The notes under the pieces: generated by a model
Database searches by the model: none
Told to the model about the DNA's origin: nothing
Seen by the model: only the letters and a program-made list of their open reading frames with translations
From: an uncultured Pseudomonas sp.
GTDB lineage: Bacteria > Pseudomonadota > Gammaproteobacteria > Pseudomonadales > Pseudomonadaceae
NCBI RefSeq assembly: GCF_913777995.1
Contig: NZ_CAJYVE010000020.1
Span: 1 to 64,000, forward strand
Length of the DNA: 64,000 nucleotides
Direction: 5' to 3'
Part shown: piece by piece, positions 10,347 to 31,322 of the stretch
Layout of the letters: every line of letters begins with the position of its first letter
How positions within the stretch are numbered: the first letter of the stretch is position 1
Program-made: the position numbers and the translations under genes

Positions 10347-10589
10347 TCAGTGGTTGGCTGGCGCCTGCTGCAGACGCGCCTGTTCTTCCATGTGCTTGCG
10401 CAGGCTCAACGGGCGCATGTCGGTCCACACCTCTTCGATGTAGGCCAGGCATTCCTTCTTGAAGCCGCTCTTGCCAACGGTGCGCCAGCCGTTGGGCATT
10501 TCCTTGTAGTCCGGCCAGATGGAGTACTGCTCCTCGTGGTTGACCACCACCTGGAAGAGGATGTCGTCGCGATCGAATACTGAGGTCAT
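10347..10589 (-). CDS. MbtH-like NRPS accessory protein
   Basis: An 80-aa MbtH-family protein, which binds and activates or stabilises NRPS adenylation domains. The family signature is clear: [15 protein letters not shown] (residues 12-26), [19 protein letters not shown] (about 33-51) and a C-terminal WTDMRPLSL. The conserved Ser and the Trp residues that pack on the adenylation domain are all present. The ATG follows AGGGAGCAAAGC, a good ribosome site. It sits 108 bp after pvdH with its own PvdS-type promoter in that gap, and 10 bp before the thioesterase. It is the PA2412-type MbtH protein needed for pyoverdine production in P. aeruginosa. Confidence 0.95.
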   Translation of the reverse strand: MTSVFDRDDILFQVVVNHEEQYSIWPDYKEMPNGWRTVGKSGFKKECLAYIEEVWTDMRPLSLRKHMEEQARLQQAPANH

Positions 10590-10647
10590 GCTTTGCTCCC
10601 TGATAAGGCTGAAGTCGTGGGCAGCGGCCAGGCCGCTGCAGGAATGA

Positions 10648-10671
10648 ACGATTGGCCGGTGGAAAAATTAA
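10648..10671 (-). promoter_or_regulatory. PvdS-type promoter of the MbtH-like/thioesterase unit
   Basis: Minus strand TTAAT (10671-10667), 16 nt, CGT (10650-10648), one mismatch from TAAAT-N16-CGT, about 60 bp before the MbtH start. The spacing is the same as at the other three sites. Confidence 0.6.
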
Positions 10672-10697
10672 CCACTGCGGCGCGACTGAAAGCATGC

Positions 10698-12095
10698 CTA
10701 GCGCTGGGCGATGGCCGACTCTACGGCCCTGGCGAAGATCCGCGCCACCTGATCGACCTGCTCGGCCGTGATGATCAGCGGCGGCAGGAAGCGCACCACA
10801 CTGCTGTGCCGTCCACCCAGTTCGAGGATCAGCCCGCGCTTGAGGCATTCGCGCTGGATGCGGCTGGCCAGGGCACCGTCATGCGGGGCATGGCCCTGCA
10901 CGTCCGGCTGGCCGGCCGGGTCGACCACTTCCACGCCGAGCATCAGGCCCAGGCCACGCACGTCACCCAGTTGCGGGGTGCGCTGTTGCAGCGCCAGCAA
11001 ATGCGAACGCAGGCGCTGGCCCATCTCGGCAGCGTGCTGGACCAGATGGTGCGCTTCGATGTAGCGGATCACCGCCGAGCCTGCCGCCATGGCCATCTGG
11101 TTGCCACGGAAGGTGCCGGCATGCGCACCGGGCTGCCAGGTGTCGAGCCAGTCCTGATAGACCATGACCGCCAGTGGCAGGCTGCCGCCGATGGCCTTGG
11201 ACATCACCACCACGTCCGGCACGATGCCGGCATGCTCGAAGGCGAACAGCTTGCCGGTGCGGGCAAAGCCGGTCTGGATCTCGTCGACGATCAGTGGAAT
11301 GCGATGCCGCGCGGTGATTTCGCGCAGGCCCTGCAGCCAGGTGCTGGCCGCCGGAATCACCCCGCCCTCGCCCTGCACCACTTCGACGATGATCCCGGCT
11401 GGCGGCTGGACACCGCTTTCCGGGTCGCTGAGCAAGTTGTCCAGGTAATGCAGGTTGGCCCGCACACCGGCCTCGCCACCCAGGCCGAACGGGCAGCGGT
11501 AGTCATAGGGGAACGGCATGAACTGCACGGCCTGGCTGAGCAGCGCGCCCAGCGGCGTCTTGGCCTTGAGGTTGCCCATCAGGCTCAGGGCGCCCTGGCT
11601 CATGCCGTGGTAGCCACCGTGGAAGGCCAGCACCGTGCTGCGCCCGGTGGCGATGCGCACCAGCTTGAGCGCCGCTTCCACCGCGTCGGTGCCGGTGGGG
11701 CCGGTGAACTGGATGCGCGCCTTGGCCGACAGGGCCGGCGGCAGCACGGCGAACAGGTCCTGGACGAAGCGGTCCTTGACCGGCGTGCTGAGGTCGAGGG
11801 TGTGCAGCGGCAGTTCATCGTCGAGCACCTGGCGAATCGCGTCGGTGACCACCGGGTGGTTGTGCCCCAGGGCCAGGGTCCCGGCACCGGCCAGGCAGTC
11901 GATGAACACCCGGCCTTCGACGTCTTCGACATGGATGCCACGGGCCCGCTTGAGCGCCAGCGGAATGCGCCGCGGGTAGCTGCGGGCATTGGACTCCTGC
12001 TGCTTCTGCCGGGCCAGGATGGGGTGGTCTTCAAAGCGGTAGTGCTGGTCTTCGTCCTGGGCCTTGATCGGGCTTTCGGCAAACGCTGTGCTCAT
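10698..12095 (-). CDS. pvdH: Diaminobutyrate--2-oxoglutarate aminotransferase PvdH
   Basis: A 465-aa class III PLP aminotransferase that makes L-2,4-diaminobutyrate from aspartate semialdehyde with glutamate as donor, supplying the Dab used by PvdL. Seen in the protein: PLP-binding GPTGTDAVEAALK (about residues 131-143), HGGYHG near 160, the Asp of IVDEIQTGFARTGK (about 271-284) and the Schiff-base lysine in VMSKAIGGSLP (about 300-310). The N-terminal ARSYPRR.P segment is typical of the DABA aminotransferase subfamily. The start has AGGAG 8 nt upstream and a PvdS-type promoter about 50 bp upstream. The PvdL terminal module carries a clear Dab code, so enzyme and consumer are in the same locus. 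Confidence 0.95.
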   Translation of the reverse strand: MSTAFAESPIKAQDEDQHYRFEDHPILARQKQQESNARSYPRRIPLALKRARGIHVEDVEGRVFIDCLAGAGTLALGHNHPVVTDAIRQVLDDELPLHTLDLSTPVKDRFVQDLFAVLPPALSAKARIQFTGPTGTDAVEAALKLVRIATGRSTVLAFHGGYHGMSQGALSLMGNLKAKTPLGALLSQAVQFMPFPYDYRCPFGLGGEAGVRANLHYLDNLLSDPESGVQPPAGIIVEVVQGEGGVIPAASTWLQGLREITARHRIPLIVDEIQTGFARTGKLFAFEHAGIVPDVVVMSKAIGGSLPLAVMVYQDWLDTWQPGAHAGTFRGNQMAMAAGSAVIRYIEAHHLVQHAAEMGQRLRSHLLALQQRTPQLGDVRGLGLMLGVEVVDPAGQPDVQGHAPHDGALASRIQRECLKRGLILELGGRHSSVVRFLPPLIITAEQVDQVARIFARAVESAIAQR

Positions 12096-12142
12096 GGTTG
12101 CGCTCCTGAATGAGATGAAAAGCCGTGAGTCCTGGGCAATAG

Positions 12143-12166
12143 ACGAAGAGGATGAGAGCGGCTTTA
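12143..12166 (-). promoter_or_regulatory. PvdS-type promoter of pvdH
   Basis: Minus strand TAAAG (12166-12162), 16 nt, CGT (12145-12143), one mismatch in the -35 pentamer, 47 bp before the pvdH ATG. As at the NRPS promoter, the -35 is preceded by GC. Confidence 0.7.
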
Positions 12167-12224
12167 GCCACGATACTGATCAGTTAGACCGTTGGAGCTT
12201 ACTCGCGAATGGCCGGCTATCTGG

Positions 12225-12460
12225 ACCGGGTACACCCGCCGCAGCATCAGTGCCCTTGAGTCACCTTTCCGCCTTTACGGCGGGTCCCTTTTGGTTACGC
12301 CCAAAAGGAACCAAAAGGCATTGCTCCTGGCTTGGGTCTGCCCTGCGGGCAGACTTCCCTCCTTCCGGCGCCATTCCAGGGGGCCGGCGCAATGGGCCGC
12401 CCCTGGCCCAGTGCGCCTAAGCCGGCTTCCCTGCCGGCTTACCCCCTTCCATGACACCTG
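12225..12460. repeat. Hairpin-rich intergenic block between pvdL and pvdH
   Basis: The 615-bp gap between pvdL and pvdH has no convincing gene. This part is a chain of inverted repeats: CCTTTTGG/CCAAAAGG arms around 12288-12320, GTCTGCCCTGCGGGCAGAC at about 12337-12355, and GCCGGC-based pairs near 12420-12440. Short open frames cross it but lack ribosome sites and protein-like composition. Similar CCTTTTGGTTAC... blocks are common between Pseudomonas genes; their function is not known to me. Confidence 0.5.
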
Positions 12461-12546
12461 CACTCGGCCTGCACCCAAGTCGCGATTGGCGGCGCCTGAG
12501 AAAGCGGTGCTTGAAAAGCAAAAGCTCGGTGAAGCGCTTCCGGCTT

Positions 12547-12637
12547 TTGTTGGCGAGCTTGCTCGCGAAGAGACCCACTCAGCCCTTGCATCGGCGGTGA
12601 ACGTGACGCTGCGTTCGCGAGCAAGCTCGCTCCAACA
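12547..12637. repeat. REP-like inverted-repeat element, type GCGAGCTTGCTCGC
   Basis: Arms TTGTTGGCGAGCTTGCTCGCG and its near-complement face each other. The minus-strand centre reads GTTCACCGCCGATGCA, a diverged copy of the core in the element at 9442-9530. It lies just downstream of pvdL. Confidence 0.8.
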
Positions 12638-12710
12638 ACGTCCGAGGGCGACTGGTTGATCGGTATTGCGGCTTTCGCCGCTCCCGCTCACTGGCGTCAC
12701 GATCAGTCCA

Positions 12711-25604
<12,894 letters not shown>

Positions 25605-25679
25605 CGCTGTACCTGTCCTCAATCCATGCATGGGGCCTGACGCTGCGTCGTAGAGCGCCGCGTTCACATAGATCGGGAG

Positions 25680-25703
25680 ACGGGTGGCGATGAAAAAAAA
25701 TTA
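25680..25703 (-). promoter_or_regulatory. PvdS-type promoter of pvdL
   Basis: Minus strand TAATT (25703-25699), 16 nt, CGT (25682-25680), one mismatch in the -35 pentamer, about 75 bp before the pvdL start. GC precedes the -35. Confidence 0.65.
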
Positions 25704-25767
25704 GCTTGACGCCCTCGATAATGGCGTAATGCCGCTACCTTAATGACAATCTATCGCAGGTATAAAA

Positions 25768-25786
25768 AATAATGATTATCATTTGA
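25768..25786 (+). promoter_or_regulatory. Fur box upstream of pvdS
   Basis: AATAATGATTATCATTTGA matches 14 of 19 positions of the Fur consensus GATAATGATAATCATTATC. It directly follows an AT-rich TATAAA stretch (25761-25766) that could be a -10. It lies about 80 bp before the pvdS ATG, so iron-loaded Fur would block pvdS and, through it, the whole pyoverdine locus. Confidence 0.88.
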
Positions 25787-25866
25787 CACATTCAGTAACG
25801 GCCTCTAACTTGTGCTGCGCCCCAGGGAAATCGACTTTTCACAACCTTCGTCGCATAGGCAGAATC

Positions 25867-26409
25867 ATGCAGGAATATGGATCCGTACAGCACAATGACC
25901 AGCGTTCGACGCCGACACTCCTGGAAGCTCTACTGGATAACCGTAATACCCTGGTCAAGACCGCAGCACGTATCACCGGCTGTCACAGCCGGGCCGAAGA
26001 CGTGGTACAGGACGCCTTCCTGAGACTGTCCAAGACGCCGCGCGTGACCCTGCCACTCAAGGCGCACATCAGTTACGTGTTCCGTATCGTGCGCAACCTG
26101 GCCATCGACCACTACCGCAAGCAGGCCATGGAGCAGAAGTACTCCGGCAGCGAGGAGGAAGGGTTGAACGTCGCCATTCAGGGTGCCACCCCCGAAAGCC
26201 AGAACCTCGATCATGAAACCCTGATGATCATCGATGCTGCGCTCAACCAGCTGCCCCCGCGCACGCGCTACGCCTTCGAGAGCTATCGCCTGCACGGCGT
26301 CGCGCAGAAAGACATCGCCAAGGAACTGGGTGTCTCGCCGACCCTGGTCAACTTCATGATCCGCGATGCCATGGTGCATTGCCGCAAGGTGCTGGCCGAG
26401 CAGGCCTGA
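25867..26409 (+). CDS. pvdS: Extracytoplasmic-function sigma factor PvdS (PfrI-type)
   Basis: A 180-aa iron-starvation ECF sigma factor that directs RNA polymerase to pyoverdine promoters. Region 2 (VKTAARITGCHSRAEDVVQDAFLRL, then FRIVRNLAIDHYRKQ) and region 4 (LPPRTRYAFESYRLHGVAQKDIAKELGVSPTLVNFMIRDA) are nearly those of P. aeruginosa PvdS; YSGSEEEGLNV between them is also diagnostic. An upstream in-frame start at 25783 overlaps the Fur box, so ATG 25867 is preferred; the start is supported by homology rather than by a strong ribosome site. It diverges from pvdL. Activity is likely held by an anti-sigma factor (FpvR-like) not in this window. In P. putida the equivalent gene is called pfrI. 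Confidence 0.95.
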   Translation: MQEYGSVQHNDQRSTPTLLEALLDNRNTLVKTAARITGCHSRAEDVVQDAFLRLSKTPRVTLPLKAHISYVFRIVRNLAIDHYRKQAMEQKYSGSEEEGLNVAIQGATPESQNLDHETLMIIDAALNQLPPRTRYAFESYRLHGVAQKDIAKELGVSPTLVNFMIRDAMVHCRKVLAEQA

Positions 26410-26425
26410 CCCTCGTCACCCGCGC

Positions 26426-27352
26426 TCAACGGGTCCATTGCGGGTCGGTGGTGAAGGCGATGGTCAGCCAGCGGTTCGGCCCTTCCCCGCCGATGGCCTC
26501 ACCCACTTCGTCACGCACCGCATCCCACTGCGCCAGGGTCCAGGCCGGCCAGTCGGCGGGCACGATGAAGTACAGCTCGATCTGCCGCGCCCGGCCGACC
26601 TTGGCCACGTAGGCCTGCCAGGTGATGAAGCCGTGCCGCTCGACCACCTGGGCGGCGACCGAGTCGACCTGATGCTTGAGCGCCGGTGGCGTGACCATCA
26701 GCACGTCCGACAGCGCCTGGCGGATGGTGCGTATCGGCATGGGGATGATGATCAGGCAGATGACAGCCAGCACCGCCGGGTCGATGTAGGGGCCCAGCCA
26801 GGCCTGTTCGGTGCGCTCCAGCAGGGCGCCAAGCATGAAGGCGATCAGCAACGCCAGAGAGATGCTGCCGGACATGACCCAGGCCTTGGCGTCCAGCGCC
26901 ACGAAGTCCGAGCGGATCTGCCGGTTGGCGCGAAACTCCAGGGCCGCCAGACCAAAGCAGGCCAGGCTGGTGAGCACGGCATAGACGATGGCGAAGCCGA
27001 ACTCCAGGTGCCGACCGCCGCTCAGCAGGCTGCCGATGGCGTTGATCAGCGCATACAGCGACACCCCGCACAGCAGCGTGCCGTTGATGCCCAGCACCAT
27101 CGGCTCCAGGTGCCAGAAGCCCATGTTGAAACGCTCGGCCAGACGCCGGCTGGCCTCGCCTTCGGCGGTATGCCGGCGAATCAGCGTGGCGACGATCAGC
27201 GCCAGCACGCTCATGCTCGCATCGGCCAGCGAATACACGCCGTCGAAGACGATGGAGAACGAGCCGGACAACAGCCCGAAGACGATCCCGAAGCCGGCCA
27301 CCACGACGGTGACCAGGATCGACAGGCGCAACACGGCGCGTTCGTCACGCAT
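26426..27352 (-). CDS. Cation-diffusion-facilitator family protein with degenerate metal site
   Basis: A 308-aa inner-membrane protein with about six membrane spans and a cytoplasmic C-terminal domain (from about residue 215), the layout of CDF metal exporters. Against E. coli YiiP, as recalled, GSFSIVFDGVYSLADAS (about residues 29-45) aligns without gaps with TM2, keeping one Asp ligand but placing Tyr at the other. The TM5 stretch LDAKAWVMSGS has Ala and Ser where YiiP has His153 and Asp157. Three of four transport-site ligands thus appear lost. It starts 3 bp after the APC permease stop, so it belongs to the polyamine operon rather than to a metal operon. A role in polyamine or other cation handling is possible but unproven. 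It ends 16 bp from the convergent pvdS. Confidence 0.8.
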   Translation of the reverse strand: MRDERAVLRLSILVTVVVAGFGIVFGLLSGSFSIVFDGVYSLADASMSVLALIVATLIRRHTAEGEASRRLAERFNMGFWHLEPMVLGINGTLLCGVSLYALINAIGSLLSGGRHLEFGFAIVYAVLTSLACFGLAALEFRANRQIRSDFVALDAKAWVMSGSISLALLIAFMLGALLERTEQAWLGPYIDPAVLAVICLIIIPMPIRTIRQALSDVLMVTPPALKHQVDSVAAQVVERHGFITWQAYVAKVGRARQIELYFIVPADWPAWTLAQWDAVRDEVGEAIGGEGPNRWLTIAFTTDPQWTR

Positions 27353-27355
27353 CGC

Positions 27356-28873
27356 TCACACTCCGGCCGACAGCGCTTGCGGGGCCTGACGCTGCAAGGT
27401 GTGGCCGGCGAAGTACGCCGGGGTCAGCCAGCGGAACAGCACCATCAGCGCCACGCCCAGCAGCAGGATGACCATGGCGATGATGAACACCAGGCCCAGG
27501 CCGCCAATGTGCGAGCCGCTGCCGAACGCCGGCGAGGCACTGTCGATGGCGGTCTGCACGAAGATCACTGCCAGCGCCGCACCGCCGAGCAGCGGGCACA
27601 GGCCGCGCAGCAACAGGTGACGCAGGCTGTCGAACAGGCTGTGGCGGAAGAACCACACACAGGCGAAGGCGGTCAGCGAATAGTAGAAGCAGATCATCAT
27701 GCCCAGCGCGGTGATGGTGTCGGCCAGCACGTTCTCGCTGAGCAGGCGCATGCTCACGTAGAACAGCGCCGCACCGCCGCCAGCGCACAGGGTGGCGAAA
27801 CGCGGTGCCAGCGAGCGCGGGCAGATACTCGCGAAGCGCTTGGGCAGGGCCTGGTAGTAACCCATGGCGAACAGCGTGCGCGCCGGGGAAATGAAGGTCG
27901 ACTGCAGCGAGGCGGCGGTGCTGGCCAGCACGGCGATGGACATCAGGATCGCCAATGGCCCCATCACTGGCCCAGCCAGGTGGGCGAAGACGTTCTCCTG
28001 AATGGTCGGGTTGCCCAGCCCCAGACCCTCTTCGGCCACGCCGGCGAAGCGCAGCGTGGCGATGGCGGTCACCAGGTACAGGCCGAGGATCAGCAGGACG
28101 GTGAGCGCTGCTGCGCGACCGGGTACGGCGTGGCTGCTGACCGACTCTTCGCTGACCGTAAGGCACACGTCCCAGCCCCAGAAAATGAAGATCGACAGCG
28201 ACAGCCCGGCGGCGAACGACGAAAACGAACCGATGCTCCAGGGGTTGAACCAGTTGCTGTCGAACGCCAGCGCCGGCCCCTGCGGTGCATCGCCGAAGGC
28301 GGCGATGCAGAAGCCCAGCAGCACGAACAGTTGCAGGGCCACCAGCACGTACTGCACGCCCATGGTGGTGCCGATGCCACGGCAGCAGATCCACACGGCA
28401 ATGCCGATGAACACGCAGCAGGTGAGGATGTTGACCCACACCTGGTCGCTGAGGGCGATGATGTCTTCCCGGCCGCTGAGCTGGCCGAGGAACAAATAGA
28501 AGAAGTCCACCGCCACCCCGGCCAGGTTGGACAACACGATGGTGGTCGCGGCCACCAGCCCCCAGCCACCGATCCAGCCCATCATCGGTCCGAAGGCCCG
28601 CGCCGACCAGGTGAAGGAGGTGCCGCTGTCCGGGTCGGCGGCGTTGAGTTCACGGTAGCCCAGGGCGACCAGCAACATGGGAATGAAACCGACCAGGAAG
28701 ATCGCCGGCAGGTGCGCGCCGACCTCACGGACCGTGGGTCCGAGGGCGCCGGTGAGGGTGTACACCGGGGCGATGGTGGAGATGCCCAGTACCACGCAGG
28801 CCAGCAGGCCCAGGCTGCCGCTGGCCAGCCCCTTGGAACTGGTGCGCGCACGCGTTTCGCTGTGTTGACTCAT
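27356..28873 (-). CDS. APC-superfamily amino acid/polyamine permease
   Basis: A 505-aa inner-membrane carrier with about 12 predicted spans. The N-terminal LGLLACVVLGISTIAPVYTLTGALG and the ELNAADPDSGTSFTWSARAFG segment (about residues 76-96) are typical APC features, the latter the substrate-binding TM3 region. It is downstream of the gamma-glutamyl-polyamine genes, separated from puuD by REP-like repeats, and immediately followed by the CDF-like gene. By context it probably imports putrescine, another polyamine or a related amine, as PuuP does in E. coli. The substrate is inferred from neighbours only. Confidence 0.85.
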   Translation of the reverse strand: MSQHSETRARTSSKGLASGSLGLLACVVLGISTIAPVYTLTGALGPTVREVGAHLPAIFLVGFIPMLLVALGYRELNAADPDSGTSFTWSARAFGPMMGWIGGWGLVAATTIVLSNLAGVAVDFFYLFLGQLSGREDIIALSDQVWVNILTCCVFIGIAVWICCRGIGTTMGVQYVLVALQLFVLLGFCIAAFGDAPQGPALAFDSNWFNPWSIGSFSSFAAGLSLSIFIFWGWDVCLTVSEESVSSHAVPGRAAALTVLLILGLYLVTAIATLRFAGVAEEGLGLGNPTIQENVFAHLAGPVMGPLAILMSIAVLASTAASLQSTFISPARTLFAMGYYQALPKRFASICPRSLAPRFATLCAGGGAALFYVSMRLLSENVLADTITALGMMICFYYSLTAFACVWFFRHSLFDSLRHLLLRGLCPLLGGAALAVIFVQTAIDSASPAFGSGSHIGGLGLVFIIAMVILLLGVALMVLFRWLTPAYFAGHTLQRQAPQALSAGV

Positions 28874-28989
28874 TCAGGGTCCGCCGTTTTCTTGGAGTTA
28901 TGGCTGATGGACGAGGCTGAGGCCTGGCACGGTGGCCGGCGCGCCGGGTGGGACCGGCTTCAGCCGCAATACGGGTCAGTTAGGCCGGG

Positions 28990-29153
28990 TAGCAGCGGCT
29001 TCAGCCGCGAAGCGACCGCATGTTCACAACAGATGCAGTGAATTTCCTCGCGCTTTCGCGGCTAAAGCCGCTCCCACCGAGCCACATAACGACTGACTGA
29101 ACTGCATTGGCTTCAGCCGGGCTTGCCTTTCGCGGCTGAAACCAGGCCTACCG
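28990..29153. repeat. REP-like element cluster, type GCGGCTTCAGCCGC
   Basis: One complete element (about 28990-29078) has arms GCGGCTTCAGCCGCGAA and TTCGCGGCTAAAGCCGC around a spacer containing GTTCACAACAGATGCAGTGA (29022-29041). A second, shorter inverted pair follows at about 29108-29153. It fills the gap between puuD and the permease. Confidence 0.85.
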
Positions 29154-29155
29154 AT

Positions 29156-29911
29156 CTACGCGCTCTGGCGTGCCTTGGCGTACGCCTGGCAGGCGTCGCG
29201 GAAGGCGTCGAACAGGCGCAGCGACACCGGGTTTTCGGCGAAGCGCCATTCGGGATGCCATTGCACGCCCAGCACGAAACCGCGCGCGCCCGGCAGCGAT
29301 ACCGCCTCGATCAGGCCGTCCGGCGCCAGTGCTTCGGCACGCAGGCCAGGCGCTAGGCGGTCGATGCCCTGGCTGTGCAGCGAGTTGACCTGGAACTCGG
29401 TGTCCAGGCCCAGGCTGTGCAGGACACCACCGTCCTGCACCTTCACGCCATGCACCGGCGCGTACTGCTCGGCCAGCGACTCGGTCTTCGGCTCGCGGTG
29501 GTCGAGGTAACCGGGCAGGTCCTGCACGCGCTGGTGCAGGGTGCCGCCGAGGCTCACGTTGAGTTCCTGGAAGCCGCGGCAGATGCACAACACCGGTACG
29601 CCCTGATCGATGGCCGCGCGCAGCAGCGGCAAAGTCAGGCGATCACGGTCGGGATCGTGCTGGGTGCCCTCGACACTGGCGGCACCCTGGTAATGGTAGG
29701 GCTCGACGTTGGACGGCGAGCCGGTGAACAGGATGCCGTCGAGCGATTGCAACAGCTGGCGCGGGTCGCTGGGCGTCGACAGCGCCGGCAACACCACCGG
29801 CACGCCGGCATGTGCGGCGGCCTCGACGTATTTGTCGCCCACCGTGTGGGACGAGTATTTGCCCAGCATCTGCCGGCATGCGGTGACGCCGATCAGGGGA
29901 AGACGAGACAT
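29156..29911 (-). CDS. puuD: Gamma-glutamyl-gamma-aminobutyrate hydrolase (PuuD/PauD)
   Basis: A 251-aa class I glutamine-amidotransferase-like hydrolase that splits gamma-glutamyl-GABA into glutamate and GABA, the last step of the gamma-glutamyl polyamine route. Visible features: LPLIGVTACRQ at the N-terminus, FTGSPSNVEPYHY (about residues 70-82), the nucleophile in VLCICRGFQELNVSLGG (about 110-126) and VQWHPEW with the catalytic His near 220. The length matches E. coli PuuD. The ATG at 29911 has AGAGG 7 nt upstream and is preferred to one 15 bp further up. P. aeruginosa homologues are called PauD. Confidence 0.93.
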   Translation of the reverse strand: MSRLPLIGVTACRQMLGKYSSHTVGDKYVEAAAHAGVPVVLPALSTPSDPRQLLQSLDGILFTGSPSNVEPYHYQGAASVEGTQHDPDRDRLTLPLLRAAIDQGVPVLCICRGFQELNVSLGGTLHQRVQDLPGYLDHREPKTESLAEQYAPVHGVKVQDGGVLHSLGLDTEFQVNSLHSQGIDRLAPGLRAEALAPDGLIEAVSLPGARGFVLGVQWHPEWRFAENPVSLRLFDAFRDACQAYAKARQSA

Positions 29912-29944
29912 GGTGGAACCTCTCATCGAAATTCGAATGAATAC

Positions 29945-30015
29945 CTGTGGGACCGGCTTGAGCCGGGAAAGCGGTTGCCCCTCCCTGCGCGGCTGAAGCC
30001 GCGCCTACCGGGAGG
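29945..30015. repeat. REP-like inverted repeat between puuD and puuB
   Basis: GGGACCGGCTTGAGCCGG is followed by GCGCGGCTGAAGCCGCGCC in facing orientation, a shortened version of the GCGGCTTCAGCCGC type without the central core. Confidence 0.7.
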
Positions 30016-30023
30016 GGGATGCC

Positions 30024-31301
30024 TCACACGCCCAGGCGATCACGCAGCTGGTAGTACGAGGCGCCCAGCGCCGTGAACGGCACGCGGAACAACCGCCCGC
30101 CCGGGAACGGGTAGTGCGGCAGGCCGGCGAAGGCGTCGAAGCGCTCGGCCTGGCCACGCAGGGCCTCGGCCAGCACCTTGCCGGCCAGGTGCGTGTAGGT
30201 CACGCCATGGCCACTGCAGCCCTGGGAGTAATAGATGTTGTCGCCCAGGCGTCCGACCTGCGGCAGGCGCGACAGGGTCAGCAGGAAGTTGCCGGTCCAG
30301 GTGTAGTCGATCTTCACGTTTTGCAGCTGCGGGAACACCTTGAGCAGCTTGGGCCGGATGATCGCTTCGATGTCCGCCGGGTCGCGGGCGCCGTACACCA
30401 CGCCGCCCCCGAAGATCAGGCGCTTGTCGGCGGTCAGGCGGTAGTAGTCGAGCAGGTAGTTGCAGTCCTCGACGCAGTAGTCCTGGGGCAGCAGGCTGCG
30501 CGCCAGTTCATCACCCAGGGGTTCGGTGGTGATCACCTGAGTGCCGCACGGCATGGACTTGGCGGCCAGCTCCGGCACCAGGTTGCCCAGGTAGGCGTTG
30601 CCCGCCACCACGACGAACTTGGCCCGTACCTGACCCAGCGGTGTATGCACCACCGGGTTGGGACCGCGGTCGATGCGCGTGGCCGGGCTCTGCTCATGAA
30701 TGCGCCCGCCCAGACTGGCCACCGCAGCGGCTTCGCCCAGCGCCAGGTTCAGCGGGTGGATGTGCCCGCCGCTCATGTCCAGCATGCCGCCGATGTAGCG
30801 GTCGCTGTCGACCACCTCGCGGATGCCCTGCTCATCGAGCAGTTGCAGCTGGTCATGGCCGAAGCGCTGCCAGAGTTTCTGCTGCGCCTCCAGGTGGCCC
30901 ATCTGCTTGGCGTTGAGCGCGGCGAACACGCCGCCGTCCTTCAGGTCGCACTGGATGCCGTATTTGGCCACCCGCTCACGGATGATGCGCCCGCCTTCGA
31001 AGGCCATCTCGCCCATCAGCCGCGCATTGTGCGGGTCGACGGTCTTTTCGATGACATCGATGTCGCGGCTGTAGCTGTTGACGATCTGCCCGCCGTTGCG
31101 CCCGGAGGCACCGAAGCCGACCTTGGCGGCCTCCAGCACGGTCACGGAAAAGCCGTGTTCGAGCAAGAACAGCGCGGTAGACAGCCCGGTGTAGCCGGCG
31201 CCGATGATGCACACATCGGTCTCGACCGCGTCGCTGAGCACCGGGTATTCGTCATGCCGGTTGCGCGAGGCGGCGTAATAGCTTTGAACGTGTTGCTGCA
31301 T
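30024..31301 (-). CDS. puuB: Gamma-glutamylputrescine oxidoreductase (PuuB/PauB)
   Basis: A 425-aa FAD-dependent amine oxidase of the DAO fold that oxidises gamma-glutamyl-putrescine to gamma-glutamyl-gamma-aminobutyraldehyde plus H2O2 and ammonia. The Rossmann motif DVCIIGAGYTGLSTALFLLEHG (from about residue 29) and GFGASGRNGGQIVNS (about 63-77) bind FAD; YSQGCSGHGVTYTHLAGKVLAEAL near 365-390 is the C-terminal flavin-contacting motif of the family. The length equals E. coli PuuB (426 aa). It lies 21 bp after puuC, so the two are co-transcribed. Paralogous pauB genes are common in Pseudomonas, so the exact polyamine preference is unknown. Confidence 0.93.
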   Translation of the reverse strand: MQQHVQSYYAASRNRHDEYPVLSDAVETDVCIIGAGYTGLSTALFLLEHGFSVTVLEAAKVGFGASGRNGGQIVNSYSRDIDVIEKTVDPHNARLMGEMAFEGGRIIRERVAKYGIQCDLKDGGVFAALNAKQMGHLEAQQKLWQRFGHDQLQLLDEQGIREVVDSDRYIGGMLDMSGGHIHPLNLALGEAAAVASLGGRIHEQSPATRIDRGPNPVVHTPLGQVRAKFVVVAGNAYLGNLVPELAAKSMPCGTQVITTEPLGDELARSLLPQDYCVEDCNYLLDYYRLTADKRLIFGGGVVYGARDPADIEAIIRPKLLKVFPQLQNVKIDYTWTGNFLLTLSRLPQVGRLGDNIYYSQGCSGHGVTYTHLAGKVLAEALRGQAERFDAFAGLPHYPFPGGRLFRVPFTALGASYYQLRDRLGV

Positions 31302-31322
31302 GGTGTTTTCCTCCGCCTGACG

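Noticed and set aside
12192-12659. A 155-codon open frame in the pvdL-pvdH gap
   Set aside because: It runs through hairpins and the REP-like element (its tail translates the repeat), with no ribosome site.
25783-25866. A longer N-terminus for PvdS
   Set aside because: The upstream codons overlap the Fur box and are not like PvdS proteins; ATG 25867 fits the family.
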